From NCBI GenBank assembly GCA_963210315.1, contig OY723290.1:1550001-1614000 (forward strand): a DNA stretch of 64,000 bases, given 5' to 3'. The DNA comes from Rhynchopus euleeides. Its lineage: Eukaryota > Euglenozoa > Diplonemea > Diplonemida > Diplonemidae. A program made the position numbers and the translations under genes. This document shows positions 10,534 through 21,900 of this stretch, in pieces. Numbering within the stretch: position 1 is the first letter of the stretch; every line of letters begins with the position of its first letter. Below the pieces are notes generated by a model. It ran no database searches and had not been told where the DNA came from. It was given only the letters and a program-made list of their open reading frames with translations.

Positions 10534-11497
10534 GCTGATATAGCTTCCTGAAGGGGGGGTTTGCGGGGTGGGTGGGTGGATGACGGTGGGGGAATACAGT
10601 GCTGTGTGATTTGCTTGAAACAAAACGCAGCAAAACCTCCCCACACCCCACACCCCCCCTCTCTCGTGGGCCGTGGGGTGAGAGGGGGGGGATAATCATG
10701 TGTCTGAGCGGGGTGTCCTTTGCACCCCCCCCCCCCTCCTCCTCCCCCCCCCCCTCTCATCCAAACCACCCCACCTGTGTAGCGTGTGCAGCAGATGCCC
10801 TCACCCCTACCCCACACGCCCCCCTGTCTCTCTCTCTCTCTCCGTCTAACCCACTCTCATGCCTGAGAGGGAGTTGAGGGGGTGAGGGTTATCTGCATAA
10901 TACGCACAGGCTGCGCAGCGCGCCATTTTCTCTGGTGTTCTCTGATTGTTTCGACGATGTCTTTTCCGGAGGGGGGGGGTGGAGGATGGTGTGGTGTGAA
11001 GGTGTCATGTGTGTGCTGCCGAAGGCAATGCAAACAAAAATGGAACCCACGGAGGGACATTTTTCCCTTTCTTGCCGTTTCTTTTTTTTTTTGCCGCGGT
11101 TTTATTGCAAAAAAAAGGGGCAGTTCGGGGATGGCTCAGGCCCTTGGGGTGGGAGGGGGGTGCGGGGAGGGGGGAGGGAGGGGACAAAGCCGTGACGAAC
11201 AATGCACCCACACCGTGACGTAAGATCAGCAGGCAACGGCATATGCTGTCATTTGGGATTGTGTTTTTGGGGATCTCTCCCACCACCCCACCCACCACCC
11301 CCCACCCCCCCCAGCTTTGAGACTTGATTTTTTCCATTCACTCTCGACGGTCAAACCCCCCCCCCCCCCAGCTTCGGCTTGATCTCCATCTGATTCTGCC
11401 TCTCTGATTATTCCGCACACCGCACCCCACCCCACCCCACGCAGAGCCAGGGTACACTGCACATTGCGCTGCCGCGGTGTGCCACACAACTCCCACA
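10534..11497. other. Intergenic region, no gene seen
   Basis: The stretch is dominated by mononucleotide C, G and A/T tracts and a CT microsatellite near 10828-10842. Open frames here have no domain and overlap on both strands. Confidence 0.5.
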
Positions 11498-12001
11498 ATG
11501 TCGCCCAGCAACACTGAGAGGGAGGGGAGCGCCCCGCACGACGTGTGGCGTGACGGCCCGCTCCGCTACGCGGGCTATGCGAATGAGTTTGGCGAGGCGT
11601 TCCGCCCGCTGATCCACCGCCACATCGTGACGGGGACCTACGCTGTGGCCACAGCTTATGCTGCGGGTGACACCTACGACAAGGCGAGCATCGCACAGCG
11701 CCAGGGGCAGGACTGGAAGGCGGTTGCGGTGGCTGGCACCTCCGCCGCGCTGTGGCAGTTCCTCGCGTCCGTCACGGTTCCCGCATTCTTCGTCAACAGG
11801 CAGGTGTCGATCACCACCACTCTGCTGGAGAAGTACCGCCCCAACTACAAGACATCCGCCCTGCGCCTTGCACCCACCGTCTCGGGTCTGGCGCTCATCC
11901 CTTTCCTGCCGTACGTCCTGGACCCGCCTATCACCCAGTTTGTCGACGCCGTGGTGAGTATGATGGAGGGCAAGTCTCCTTGCACCGCAGCTTCGTCGTA
12001 G
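11498..12001 (+). CDS. MTFP1: Mitochondrial fission process protein 1-like (MTP18)
   Basis: The single-exon product has 167 residues, close to the human 166. MTFP1 is an integral inner-membrane protein of mitochondria tied to fission and inner-membrane integrity. The conserved start is present: DGPLRYAGYANEFGEAFRPL. Then come HIVTGTYAVATAYAAGDTYD, a Gln/Lys stretch, a second hydrophobic segment (SAALWQFLASVTVPAFFVN) and a third (PTVSGLALIPFLPYVLDPPI). The last matches the family ending in which a LPF/PY..D..V motif precedes a short tail. A GTGAGT at 11953 could be a donor, giving a different C-terminus, but the unspliced reading already has the family length. The ATG at 11498 is the first in frame and has a CACAATG context. 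Confidence 0.85.
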   Translation: MSPSNTEREGSAPHDVWRDGPLRYAGYANEFGEAFRPLIHRHIVTGTYAVATAYAAGDTYDKASIAQRQGQDWKAVAVAGTSAALWQFLASVTVPAFFVNRQVSITTTLLEKYRPNYKTSALRLAPTVSGLALIPFLPYVLDPPITQFVDAVVSMMEGKSPCTAASS

Positions 12002-12172
12002 GCTGGTTTTGGTCCCGCACTCCCCCGGCTTTTGCTGCGCGGTGCGGGGTTCCCCCCCCCCCCCCCCCTTCTGGAGGGTGTGTTGCGTTTGGGGGAGGTG
12101 CCTGTGCCCACCCCAGGCCATGCTTGTGTGAGGGCACCTCGCCTAGCACCCCCCCCCCCTAGGGCAGTGAAG

Positions 12173-12269
12173 ATACTATTCGCGAATAATTCGTGATCTC
12201 CGATTTTCAGAGTTACATATTCGAATAATATTCGTATTCGAATACGAATAATGGCATTATTCGCGAATA
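12173..12269. repeat. Cluster of CGAATA palindromes
   Basis: The block begins and ends with copies of TATTCGCGAATAA and holds an internal palindrome around ATTCGAATAC. It is AT-rich in a GC-rich setting. It may be a small inverted-repeat element or the end of one; I could not find a partner end. Confidence 0.45.
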
Positions 12270-12916
12270 AATGGCCATGGGGGCCTTCGCTCTGGAGTGA
12301 GAAAAGTGAGAAAAAGTGAGCCCAAAAATGGAAAAAATGGCAAAAAAAAGAGTGTGGGGAGTTGGGTCCAGTTTAGCAAAGTTGTCATATTTCTCGGGTG
12401 TTTTCTGAATGGGGACACCCGAAGAACCCCATGACGTGGTCATGACATGTCGCGATCTGCAAAATTGATCTTCACCTGACCGTGAAGACCGGAGGTGGTG
12501 AACACAGTGTTATTACGCAAGCACTTTAGTGACGTCCCCACAGTCCAGCGGGATCCGGTGTGCCAGGTGGGGGGAGGCGTCGTGGCCTTGGGACACCAGG
12601 TCAGGTGCGTGTTCCCCGTTGAGGGGAATTCCAAAGAAGACGTGCGGGTTCCCTTGGTATTTTGAGCGTCTCATTGTTCCAGGTAGACCGATGCCCCTCC
12701 GGCTAAATTGGCCAGGTTGGCGAGGCTTTCATGGCGTGTTAGCACTACACACCACTTCATCAGGTTTTTGGTTCCCATGGCGACACCCTCTTCGTCTAGG
12801 GTGAGCCTGTAGTGGAGGCAATCTACCTGCGCAGAAATGTCTAGTGCTGTCGAGACCCCACGGGAGGCAGCGACAGGGGCAGCGAGGAAAACGCTATTAC
12901 CTGGGATCCCCCGTGT

Positions 12917-12955
12917 TTAAGCCCCCCCTGGGGGGTCTGGCAAGGGGGGGCTTAA
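12917..12955. repeat. 12-bp-stem hairpin in C/G tract
   Basis: TTAAGCCCCCCC at 12917-12928 and its perfect complement at 12944-12955 bracket a 15-nt loop. The loop contains GGGGGGTCTGG, part of the GC-rich interspersed repeat motif seen elsewhere in the window. Confidence 0.55.
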
Positions 12956-13677
12956 CCACAGGGGGCCTCAAGTTGTCAATACCACCGCGATGAGCCCGAT
13001 GACCTGAGGGCCATCCTCCAGCACCCCGTCGAGGGGCGCTGCACCTTCACCCCCTCGCGAGCGGCTCATGAAAGCGATACAGGAGACGGGCGCTGTACGA
13101 CGAGGCCGTACGGCTGGGGAAGAACCCAGTTCCGGAGGGGTTCATCCCCGAGGCGATGAAACGCCTAGTCGGGCGTGAGCTACGGGACTGGGCGGGCCTG
13201 GGCGGAGATGCGGGTCGAGACAGGTGGCAGCCCTGCACCTGGCCGCACAAGCTCTGGGGTTTGCGACGATCCGGCTGCAGGGACCGCGGCGTCGATCCAG
13301 CAGCCTGCACGAGGTGTAGCCATGCGGCACCGCCTAGCCCTCCCATCCGGGGCCCCCCTCCAGCGCGCGCAGTTGCATCGGGGGGACGCGGAGCTGGTGA
13401 AGCAGCTCGCGGAGGCCTGCGTCAGGAAGAAGCGTGACGATGGCGAGTTCTGCGAAGCAAGAGCGCATCAGGTGGCTGCAGGAGGACCTGTGCCAGATCG
13501 ACGAGAGCACCATCCGCCGCTACATCCCCATGCACCGTTTGAAGGAGGAGTTCCTGCGAAGAGCGATGCCCGGGACGCTGTGGAGCAGCTCCAGGCAAGG
13601 CTTCAATTTGAGGAACCGCCATAAACATCCGCCCCCCCCCCCCCCGGGCCCCCCCCCCCTCCTGCGCCCCCAACCTG

Positions 13678-13742
13678 TGAACAGACGTTCACTACCGTGG
13701 CCTCCGGCGGCTGGGGGGCTCCGCCCCCCAGACCCCCCTGTG
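13678..13742 (+). repeat. GC-rich palindromic interspersed repeat, copy 1
   Basis: The unit reads GAACAGACGTTCACTACCG, then GTGGCCTCCGGCGGC, then a hairpin TGGGGGGC-TCC-GCCCCCCA, then GACCCCCCTGTG. The same order occurs about ten times in the window on both strands. Confidence 0.8.
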
Positions 13743-13913
13743 GCGTGTCCTTGCGCGACAATTTATCGTCACATCGGGTAGGGCCCGGGCTACCCAGGAT
13801 GCAGCCCAATTCACACCGAATCTGCGCCCGCCGTATTGCAATTTGGGTTAGCGTGCTGGCATCGCAGCTTGGCCCCGAGGGACCATACCGTGAGTAACCG
13901 CGCCCGCCAGGAA

Positions 13914-13972
13914 TAAATGTTCACTCCCATGGCCTCCGGCAGCTGGGCCCCAGACCCCCCTGTCCAGCAGGG
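13914..13972 (+). repeat. GC-rich interspersed repeat, copy 2 (shortened)
   Basis: AATGTTCACTCCCATGGCCT continues into CCGGCAGCTGGG and CCCCAGACCCCCCTGT. About 16 bp of the central hairpin are missing. It lies 236 bp after copy 1 in the same orientation. Confidence 0.7.
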
Positions 13973-14201
13973 ACAGGCACCCCGTTTGAAAGGCAGCCTA
14001 CTGGCTCCTGCGTGTCATTTGAACATGATGCACAATGTGCGAAGTGACGCAAGAGTTCACGCGCCTATTTCAGGGGGGGGTGCAAGCCGCTGTCGATGCC
14101 ACGTCATCGTCCGCCAAGCTATACCCCCAACTCGTCAATCATGGGGGAGGTCCTGCACCCCCAAGGAAGATAAGGATAAACCCCCACCCCCAGCCCCGCG
14201 A

Positions 14202-14263
14202 CCCCACCCCGCGCTTCGCGCGGGGTGGGGGTGGGGTCGCGGGGCCGCGCTTCGCGCGGCCCC
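14202..14263. repeat. Two adjacent perfect hairpins with TTC loops
   Basis: The first has 13-nt arms (CCCCACCCCGCGC) around TTC at 14215-14217. The second has 10-nt arms (GGGGCCGCGC) around TTC at 14251-14253. An outer CCCCGCGACCCC/GGGGTCGCGGGG pairing spans the first hairpin. Confidence 0.75.
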
Positions 14264-15083
14264 CCGCGCAACAGTGCCAGCAGGGGATGTGCTGTCCTGG
14301 CGCTGGACGCGGAGGGCGGTGGGGGCGCCGGGGGGGGGTGGCGACTGGCCGATGGCCAGGGGTGCTGCGCGTTCCCGCGCGCTCAAAAAACGATGCGCAA
14401 GGGGGCTGGTAAAGTGTGGGCGCGAACCCGACCCGGGAGGCGCGCGTACTGGGGACAACTGCCGAGGCGGGCCGAGCGGGGTGTGGTCCAAAGCTGGCGG
14501 CACGCGAGAGGGACTGACTGGGCGACGGGAGGGGAAGGAGTTGGGGCGGGCAGCTGCAACGCGAGGCGCAGTCGGAATTGGTGCACACCTTCGAGGTCAC
14601 CGAAAAGGCTGCCGCGGGGCGGGAGCGGATCACCGACGCGTTTGTTGACTTCTGGCACGGGATCCAGGGCGGCTGCCTGTCACGAAGTAGTCTGCCGGCT
14701 GTTCCTGTGGAAGCTCAGCGGGGACACCGGCGGCGACTACGCCGGAAAGCTGGTGACAGTGCTGCACGGGCATGAAGGGTAAAGGGGGTGCGAACGAGAC
14801 GGAGGAGCACAGCGCAGGGGCGCGGTAGAGATGTGTGTGACGAGGGCGCGGGTGTCAAAGCTGTGCTTCCTGAGTGGCGGAGCTGGCGGAGGTAGGCACT
14901 GGTAGGCGTGAGGCGACGGCGGGCCGGACGACGCCGTCGAAACCCCGGGATACCTCCCTCGAGGTGGCGACGGGCAACGGGACGGAAGCCTCAGTTGGTT
15001 GCAGCAGGAGGGACGGAGCACTGCGATCGCCGAAAAGCCACTTCGTGACTGCGACGGAGTGGGGGAGGAAGGCGGCCTGGGGG

Positions 15084-16484
15084 TATGACACAGTGTGCTA
15101 GAAGCCTGGGGGGGCATGACACAGTGTGCTAGAAGCCGGGGGGGGCATGACACAGTGTGTTAGAAGCCTGGGGGGGCATGACACAGTGTGCTGGAAGCCT
15201 GGGGGGGCATGACACAGTGTGCTAGAAGCCTGGGGGGGCATGACACAGTGTGTTAGAAGCCTGGGGGGGCATGACACAGTGTGCTGGAAGCCTGGGGGGG
15301 CATGACACAGTGTGTTAGAAGCCTGGGGGGGCATGACACAGTGTGTTAGAAGCCTGGGGGGGCATGACACAGTGTGTTAGAAGCCAGGGGGGGCATGACA
15401 CAGTGTACTGGAAGCCTGGGGGGGCATGACACAGTGTGCTGGAAGCCTGGGGGGGCATGACACAGTGTGCTAGAAGCCTGGGGGGGCATGACACAGTGTG
15501 CTGGAAGCCTGGGGGGGCATGACACAGTGTGTTAGAAGCCTGGGGGGGCATGACACAGTGTGCTGGAAGCCTGGGGGGGCATGACACAGTGTGTTAGAAG
15601 CCTGGGGGGGCATGACACAGTGTGTTAGAAGCCTGGGGGGGCATGACACAGTGTGTTAGAAGCCAGGGGGGGCATGACACAGTGTACTGGAAGCCTGGGG
15701 GGGCATGACACAGTGTGCTGGAAGCCTGGGGGGGCATGACACAGTGTGCTAGAAGCCTGGGGGGGCATGACACAGTGTGCTGGAAGCCTGGGGGGGCATG
15801 ACACAGTGTGTTAGAAGCCTGGGGGGGCATGACACAGTGTGCTGGAAGCCTGGGGGGGCATGACACAGTGTGTTAGAAGCCTGGGGGGGCATGACACAGT
15901 GTGCTAGAAGCCTGGGGGGGCATGACACAGTGTGCTGGAAGCCTGGGGGGGCATGACACAGTGTGTTAGAAGCCTGGGGGGGCATGACACAGTGTGCTGG
16001 AAGCCTGGGGGGGCATGACACAGTGTGTTAGAAGCCTGGGGGGGCATGACACAGTGTGTTAGAAGCCTGGGGGGGCATGACACAGTGTGTTAGAAGCCAG
16101 GGGGGGCATGACACAGTGTACTGGAAGCCTGGGGGGGCATGACACAGTGTGCTGGAAGCCTGGGGGGGCATGACACAGTGTGCTAGAAGCCTGGGGGGGC
16201 ATGACACAGTGTGCTGGAAGCCTGGGGGGGCATGACACAGTGTGTTAGAAGCCTGGGGGGGCATGACACAGTGTGCTGGAAGCCTGGGGGGGCATGACAC
16301 AGTGTGCTAGAAGCCTGGGGGGGCATGACACACTGTGCTGGAAGCCTGGGGGGGCATGACACAGTGTGTTAGAAGCCTGGGGGGGCATGACACAGTGTGC
16401 TAGAAGCCTGGGCGGGCATGACACAGTGTGCTGGAAGCCTGGGGGGGCATGACACAGTGTGCTGGAAGCCTGGGGGGGCATGAC
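15084..16484 (+). repeat. 31-bp minisatellite, about 45 tandem units
   Basis: The unit is GCATGACACAGTGTGYTRGA followed by AGCCTGGGGGG, 31 bp long and highly uniform. Variation is nearly confined to C/T and A/G at two sites, plus rare AGCCAGG and GTGTACT variants. Blocks starting near 15315, 15594 and 16028 carry the same variant order over about 273 bp; the first two are 279 bp (9 units) apart and the last two 434 bp (14 units). This implies recent unequal exchange or slippage of multi-unit blocks. Each unit has a run of 6-7 G. Open frames across it (90 codons) are artefacts of the stop-free 93-nt period. Confidence 0.95.
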
Positions 16485-16501
16485 CGGGTATACTGCCCAC
16501 A

Positions 16502-16822
16502 TCAGTTGGTGTAGGGGTAGGAGCAGGAGGAGTGGGAGGAGTAGGAGTGCAGGTGACATCTTTCTTGGCCAGCAAGGAACGCCGCTTTTCGCACGTGCGT
16601 GCAGTTGATGCACCACTGCATATATCTGTCGTCACCACGTCCCACTCGCTCTCCTATGTACCCAGCCCGACGGAGCGCCCGAAATAATGTCGCCTCACGG
16701 ATGTCGTGTGCCGTTTTCTTCTGACGCAGGTCTGCCACAACGCTCTCTGCCGGGACCCCGCACATCTCCCGTTTGGCGAGCGTCTTTCGAGCAAGGTACC
16801 CCTCTGCAGCAGCATCTGACAC
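16502..16822 (-). pseudogene. Possible remnant of a DNA-transposase N-terminal region
   Basis: The minus strand encodes 106 residues with coding-like composition, including AAEGYLARKTLAKREMCGV and DIREATLFRALRRAGYIGER. The pattern of a helix, then [TL]-F-R-A-L-R-R-A-G-Y, then an R-K-A-A-F stretch resembles the helix-turn-helix part of Tc1/mariner-type transposases. No DDE catalytic part is visible and the frame ends in repetitive DNA next to the minisatellite. The likeness is by eye only, and the frame could equally be unrelated coding debris. Confidence 0.2.
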
Positions 16823-18900
16823 CTCTGCGAGGCCCTAGGCACACGGCATGTGTTGCTCGGCGTGCTGGGTGAGCGTAGTGATACCCTTTCCTTGCAAAGA
16901 ACGAAATACTGCGGTCGGGAGTGGTTCAGGTACAAAGGCAAGGTACGAAACTGAGGTACATTTTTTAGGACCCCAAAAAATCATCACAAAAGTGCGCATC
17001 AGGTGTCACAAGTGGGCTCCAGACGGTTTCCGGGGGGGTATGGGTCGGATTTTCGGGTCAGATCAGGTATTAGGGCGGTTCTGATGGTATGTTGAAAAAT
17101 GTGGTTTTGTACGGGCTTATGACGCCCCCTAACCCCCCCCCCCCCCCCTGGTTATCGCGTTGCGCAGGCGCATGCCAGACCGCGTTGATGCGCGTTGTGG
17201 GCCTTCCTTTTTTGAACCCCCGCTCCCCCCCCTCTCTGGTACTGTGTTTACGCTGATAGTCTGTTCCGTTTGGTTCTGTGTGCTCTCGCATATGGGTTGC
17301 TGGTTGATCAACAGGAGGATCTGATCACTCGCGTCTTCGGAATCAAATCTTTTTCCACGCCTTACTCACCGTGGAATCGCGCATCAAGAGCAGAGGCTGA
17401 TTGTCACACGTTCTGCCCTACGTCAAAACAATTCGCATCTCGGCGGGTGTGGGTTGTCAGAGGGCATAACACATCCGAATGTGACAGGATTGGGCTTCCT
17501 CTGCTCTGAGAGTGAGCTTGAACACCCCTCGGCATCCTCAGAGGGGAACCTCACTTAAGAGAGCGGAAAGGTAATGTCACTTCTCCGTGTCTTTTCCTTT
17601 TTCTGTACTGCCATGCGACCCCGCCCCCATCATCATCTCTCTTTAGGGCGCTGCAGTTGGGTTGTGTCCGTCCCGCCGTGTGCTATTTTTTTTGCCATGA
17701 TTTTTGTCTGCCCCCACACCAGACAACCTAATCATGCCGTGGCCGTGCCCCCTTGCAGAGGATCATCCCATCACAGCAGCAAGCGGTGTTTACCATCCCC
17801 CCCCCCCCCCCCCTCACGCTGCTACAAAAGGACTGGCGTGCCACCCAGTGGAGATCCGCATCCAGAGCAAGGCTCGGTGCGCTCTCCACTGGGCTGCAAA
17901 AAAAAATACGCACGACGTGTCAGTGCGCCCCACCCACCCCGCCCCCGATATTCGAGTGAAGGGAGATCAACATCCTTGTGGTTCCTCCTACGGCTTTATT
18001 GCAATACCCTCCCCCCCCCTCCCTCCCCGATATACGATCACCTTTCTAGCCTCCCTTTGTGCTCTGCTAGCCTGGTCCCTTCCTCCCCACCCCACCCCTG
18101 TGGAAGCCCTGTGACGACGGGTGGCAGTGTTTAGGGAGTTGGCGGAGGGGGGGGGTGCGGGTGTCGTGTGTGTGTGTTGCGTGAGAGGAGAGAGGGGATT
18201 TGTTTCCGATGGGTGTCAGCAGCGTCGTCAGCCCCCCCCTCCCCTCCCCTCCCCCCCCCTCCCCTGCCCCCCCTCCCCCTCACACATGCCTCATAACGAG
18301 GGTCGATTTGAGACCTGGGATGGTCATGACTGACAGCAATACTCTTGTTTTACATTCACCCCTTTCATTCAAGCCACACACACACTCCCTCCTCCGAACA
18401 GAGAGCTCACTTACACACGACTCCGATACACACAATCTCACCCCCAATCCCATCTCCCACCCCGATCCCCCTTATTGCATTACCTTCTCTTCCATCGCAT
18501 TCCAATCTGCATCTGCATCGCATTGTGTCGTTATTCTTGTGCTGCCTTCTCTCGCCACATTCTCGCCACACCTTCCATCCCCCTTGGTGCGCTGGAGTGG
18601 TGGAGCTGTGTGAGGGAGGGCTTGTTTGGCTTTCTCTTTCGACCCCACCCCATCCCTGTATGCAATACGTCACCCCTGTCCGCTCGAAGGAAGTGTTGGA
18701 TGTTGCTGTGGTGTACGGTCGACAGCCCTACACCACCCCCACATGGGCTGCTGCAACTCTCAGCCTGAGACGGATCCGACATGAGACAGACTCCTAGGAG
18801 AAGCACGAGGCAGGCGCACCTCTGTCTGTACACCCCCAAGAAAGTCTACACCATGCGCGGGGAACGAGAAAGAAGGCTCCCCTGGGGGAGCTGAGCCGCC
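16823..18900. other. Gene-free region with homopolymer tracts
   Basis: Long C tracts (near 17134-17149, 17798-17812 and 18228-18280), A tracts and CACACA runs fill this stretch. Frames such as 17574-18134 are low complexity. I see no gene. Confidence 0.5.
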
Positions 18901-21900
18901 TTGGTGGCGGGCTGTGCTGTGCGTCACTGTGTCACTCGTGTTGGTGCCCCAACGCCAGGACAGGGTCATATGCCACGAGGGGGTGTTCCCTGCAGCATGT
19001 GGCTGACTGTGGAATCCCCTGCCGGTGGCTGGATCGCGACCCATTCAAACAAACCACGCTGCTCCACGCTGCGGCGCGTGTCGAGCGACACCGGCAGCCT
19101 CTCAACCAATGCGGTATACCGCCTGCAGAGCTCTAGGCTCTCCGACGATCCGCCGAGACTGCTGTTGCTGCTGCTGGGCGTTAGCAGCTACGATTCTCCC
19201 TCACGCTGCCACCACCAACCCGACCCGCCTGTGCGATGTTCGAAGGGCCGGTGGTGTCAACCCTACTGGCACCTTGCGTGACATCAGCAGCTGAATGGCT
19301 GATTCGCAGACGCCCACGACATGTCAGCCGCAGGGCACGGTGGTGCCCCTGCGGGGTGCCAGCCACCAAAGCAGAAGGCAGCTCCGCGACACCCTCAGGC
19401 TGCCCAGGAGGGGCCTGGGCACTGAACTCCGTCTGCCGGCCATAACCGTGCTTTGCCACCACAGCGATATGCCCCTCAGCCCTGCCTGAGAAGCTGTACC
19501 ACTGCCCCGTCGGGGTGGTGATCCTCTAGCTTGTTCCGCCTTCTCTGTTCCTCGCTCCCCACCCTTGCCGACATGCAATGCTGGCATGCGCAACGCCGTG
19601 GATTCTGCAAACCCGACTGTGAGGGAGTGGTGTGCGTTGCGCACCCTCCTTTGCGAAAGGATATTTTACGCGTGGTTGCATGCAGCGGCGCCGTCGCACG
19701 AAAGGGTTCGTGGGGGTTATTGATAGAGACAAAGGCTTGTTCTGTGTGTTTCGGCACTGCCGCAAAAAAATACCATTATGATGAGACGCCACTTCATTTG
19801 TCCACATCACTGCCTCGCCGTCCTACGCCTGGCAGAGATTCGTCGGCATCAAGCAAAAGCGATTTCCCTCCGTGGATGCAACGCTCTTCTGGCAACATGT
19901 CACCGTCCTGCGAGTCTCATCTCACGGCGGTCGTGACATCAATAAGAAGGGCGCGTGCAGGAGTTGTTGCGCATTGCCTTCTGCTCTGTGACAGATGAAA
20001 CAGCCTGCCTGTGTGGACGCCCGACCTGGGCATCGTGCATGCTCCGGCATTTCTGCACTTTTCGAGCGGGGTTCGCTGCACACCCTCTCCCCCACGCCCT
20101 TCTGTTGTCCAGGCAGAGAGGGCACTCCTGGAGGCGCCAAACCTGGTGATAAAGAAAATGTTTCACTGGTGGTCTCTATATTCCCCTCTCTCAAAAATGA
20201 CTTGAGACAGCGCGCCGCTGGCGTGCTGCTCCCCTCAAGCTCCAGCCAAACGCAAGCGACAGCCAAGGCAAACGGCACATGCGCTCGATTTCTCTATCTC
20301 TCCCCTGCGCTTTATGCGGTGACGCTTCCACACCCCATCCCAGCCTTTGGCGGAGTGTGGGTCCACACTGGGCGTGAGGGCCAGGCCGATCCCACAGGGC
20401 GGGTTGAGAGAGGAATGCTGAGAGATGGGTCATTTCCCCCCCTTGGATTTGACGAGGATCTTGTCATGCGAGAGTCTGCTCTGGGACAGCTCTGGGGCAA
20501 CAACGTACGGACACCGGGAATGAACCCGAAGGGGTTACCCCGTGTTGCTGTGGAGGTTGCCGGTTGCCCCCAGACGGGGAGCAGGGATTCCTGCCTCCCA
20601 GGAGGGTGTGCGTGGGCTGATCAGGGTGTCTGAGGTGGGTAGAAACCCTGTTGTGTTTGCATGCACCCCACTCCTCCCCACATCCCCCCCTGCCCCTCAC
20701 TGTCCCCATGCCGCCCCGGTTATCGTGAAGAAGAAGTGCTGTTCTTGCGATTTGGTTTTCTCTTCGGGAGGGATGGAGGAGAGTGAGGGGTCTTCGCTGA
20801 CACAGGCAGCCCCTTTGCCAATCTTTGAGGCTTGCGGCGGTGTTTTCAAAAATTAGGTGAAAATTCGCGCTTTTTTTTCCTGCTCCCCCGCTTAGCGAAG
20901 ACCCCCCACTTTTCTTTACCCCGCTGGTGGGCCTGTGTCTGCTGTACTCGCTTCGGCTTGCGGGTGCTGTCTTAGATCATCGATGCTGATGGAATCAAAT
21001 TATCGTTTTGTTGGGGAAGGTGTGAGGTGGTTCAGTTTTTTGTGATCTCGTCTGTGATGGAACAAGAACTGAGAGCGGTTTGGTGGTTGGTTCTACATTA
21101 CCCGCTTCCCGCCATTGGTGTGTAGAGCTGAAAAATGGTCAGCAGCGGGGTTCACTTTTCCTGCATGTCCTCCATAGTCCCCCTTCCTTCGTCTTCTTCA
21201 GAGCGAATCAGCTCGATCCCAATTTGCAGCGATTGTAGTCTCAGCGCGTTGTGCGCGGTGGCAGTGGGCTGTGTTTGTCTGCCATACTGTCACCTTTTAC
21301 TATTTCCGACTCTGAGTGTCGTTGCTCCGCCCTGGCGGAATTGTGTTGACACAAGCGGTGGCACCTGCCGGTTTTGTTCGCTTTCTTCAGGGAAATGGCA
21401 CACGGGGAGCCCACCTCGTTGTGCTCCCGAGCGATTCTTCATCAGCCAAGGCCTCCCTTCAAACCCTTCTCTGCACCACTGCCAATCCTGCCTCCCGACC
21501 CACAACCCAAGTCTCCTGCATGCTTGAGCATACCCGCAACGAGAAGGCCCTTGTTCATCCCCGACGACTTCCCTGACGCATCTTCCGCCTTTGTCATGGC
21601 CGAGAAGTCTGGACTCCTGGAATGGAAGCCGCTGCCTTCGAGGGGCACCCAGTCGACTGCAACGTGACTGCGCCTTGTCGTGGGAGGGGGGCCGCCACGG
21701 CCACGACCGCTCCGAGCTGCCCACCAACACCACCGGTGCCCTTCGGCCTGCCACACATCGGGCAGGGTGCTGGCTGCCAAGGGGGTCGCTGTGGCGCCTG
21801 GGAGATAGGCAACGCGTCGCAGCGTGGGCGCTCCCTCCCACCGCATGTGGCACTGGGGGTACAGCCTCTGCCAGGCCATGCAGCGCACCGACCCGTGTGG

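Larger units (their letters stand above)
12002..13150. other. Gene-free stretch with AT-rich palindromes and hairpin
   Basis: At 12170-12270 an AT-rich block contains nested palindromes of TATTCG/CGAATA words, including ATTCGCGAATAATTCG and TATTCGTATTCGAATACG. At 12917-12955 two perfect 12-nt arms (TTAAGCCCCCCC and complement) form a hairpin. No convincing gene is seen. Confidence 0.5.
13151..15083. other. Unassigned region, possible degraded coding DNA
   Basis: Frames at 13175-13624 and 14578-14775 have coding-like composition but no recognisable domain and do not extend. Two GC-rich interspersed repeats (13678-13742 and 13914-13972) and two TTC-loop hairpins (14202-14230 and 14241-14263) sit between them. 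It may be a decayed mobile element or an old gene; I cannot name a family. Confidence 0.3.

Noticed and set aside
15084-16484. CRISPR-like regular repeat array
   Set aside because: There are no unique spacers; units abut directly, and the setting is eukaryotic.
15098-16616. Series of 90-123-codon minus-strand frames with repeated CHAPPGFQHTV-like peptides
   Set aside because: They are a by-product of the 31-bp minisatellite, whose 93-nt triple period lacks stops; there is no start context or domain.
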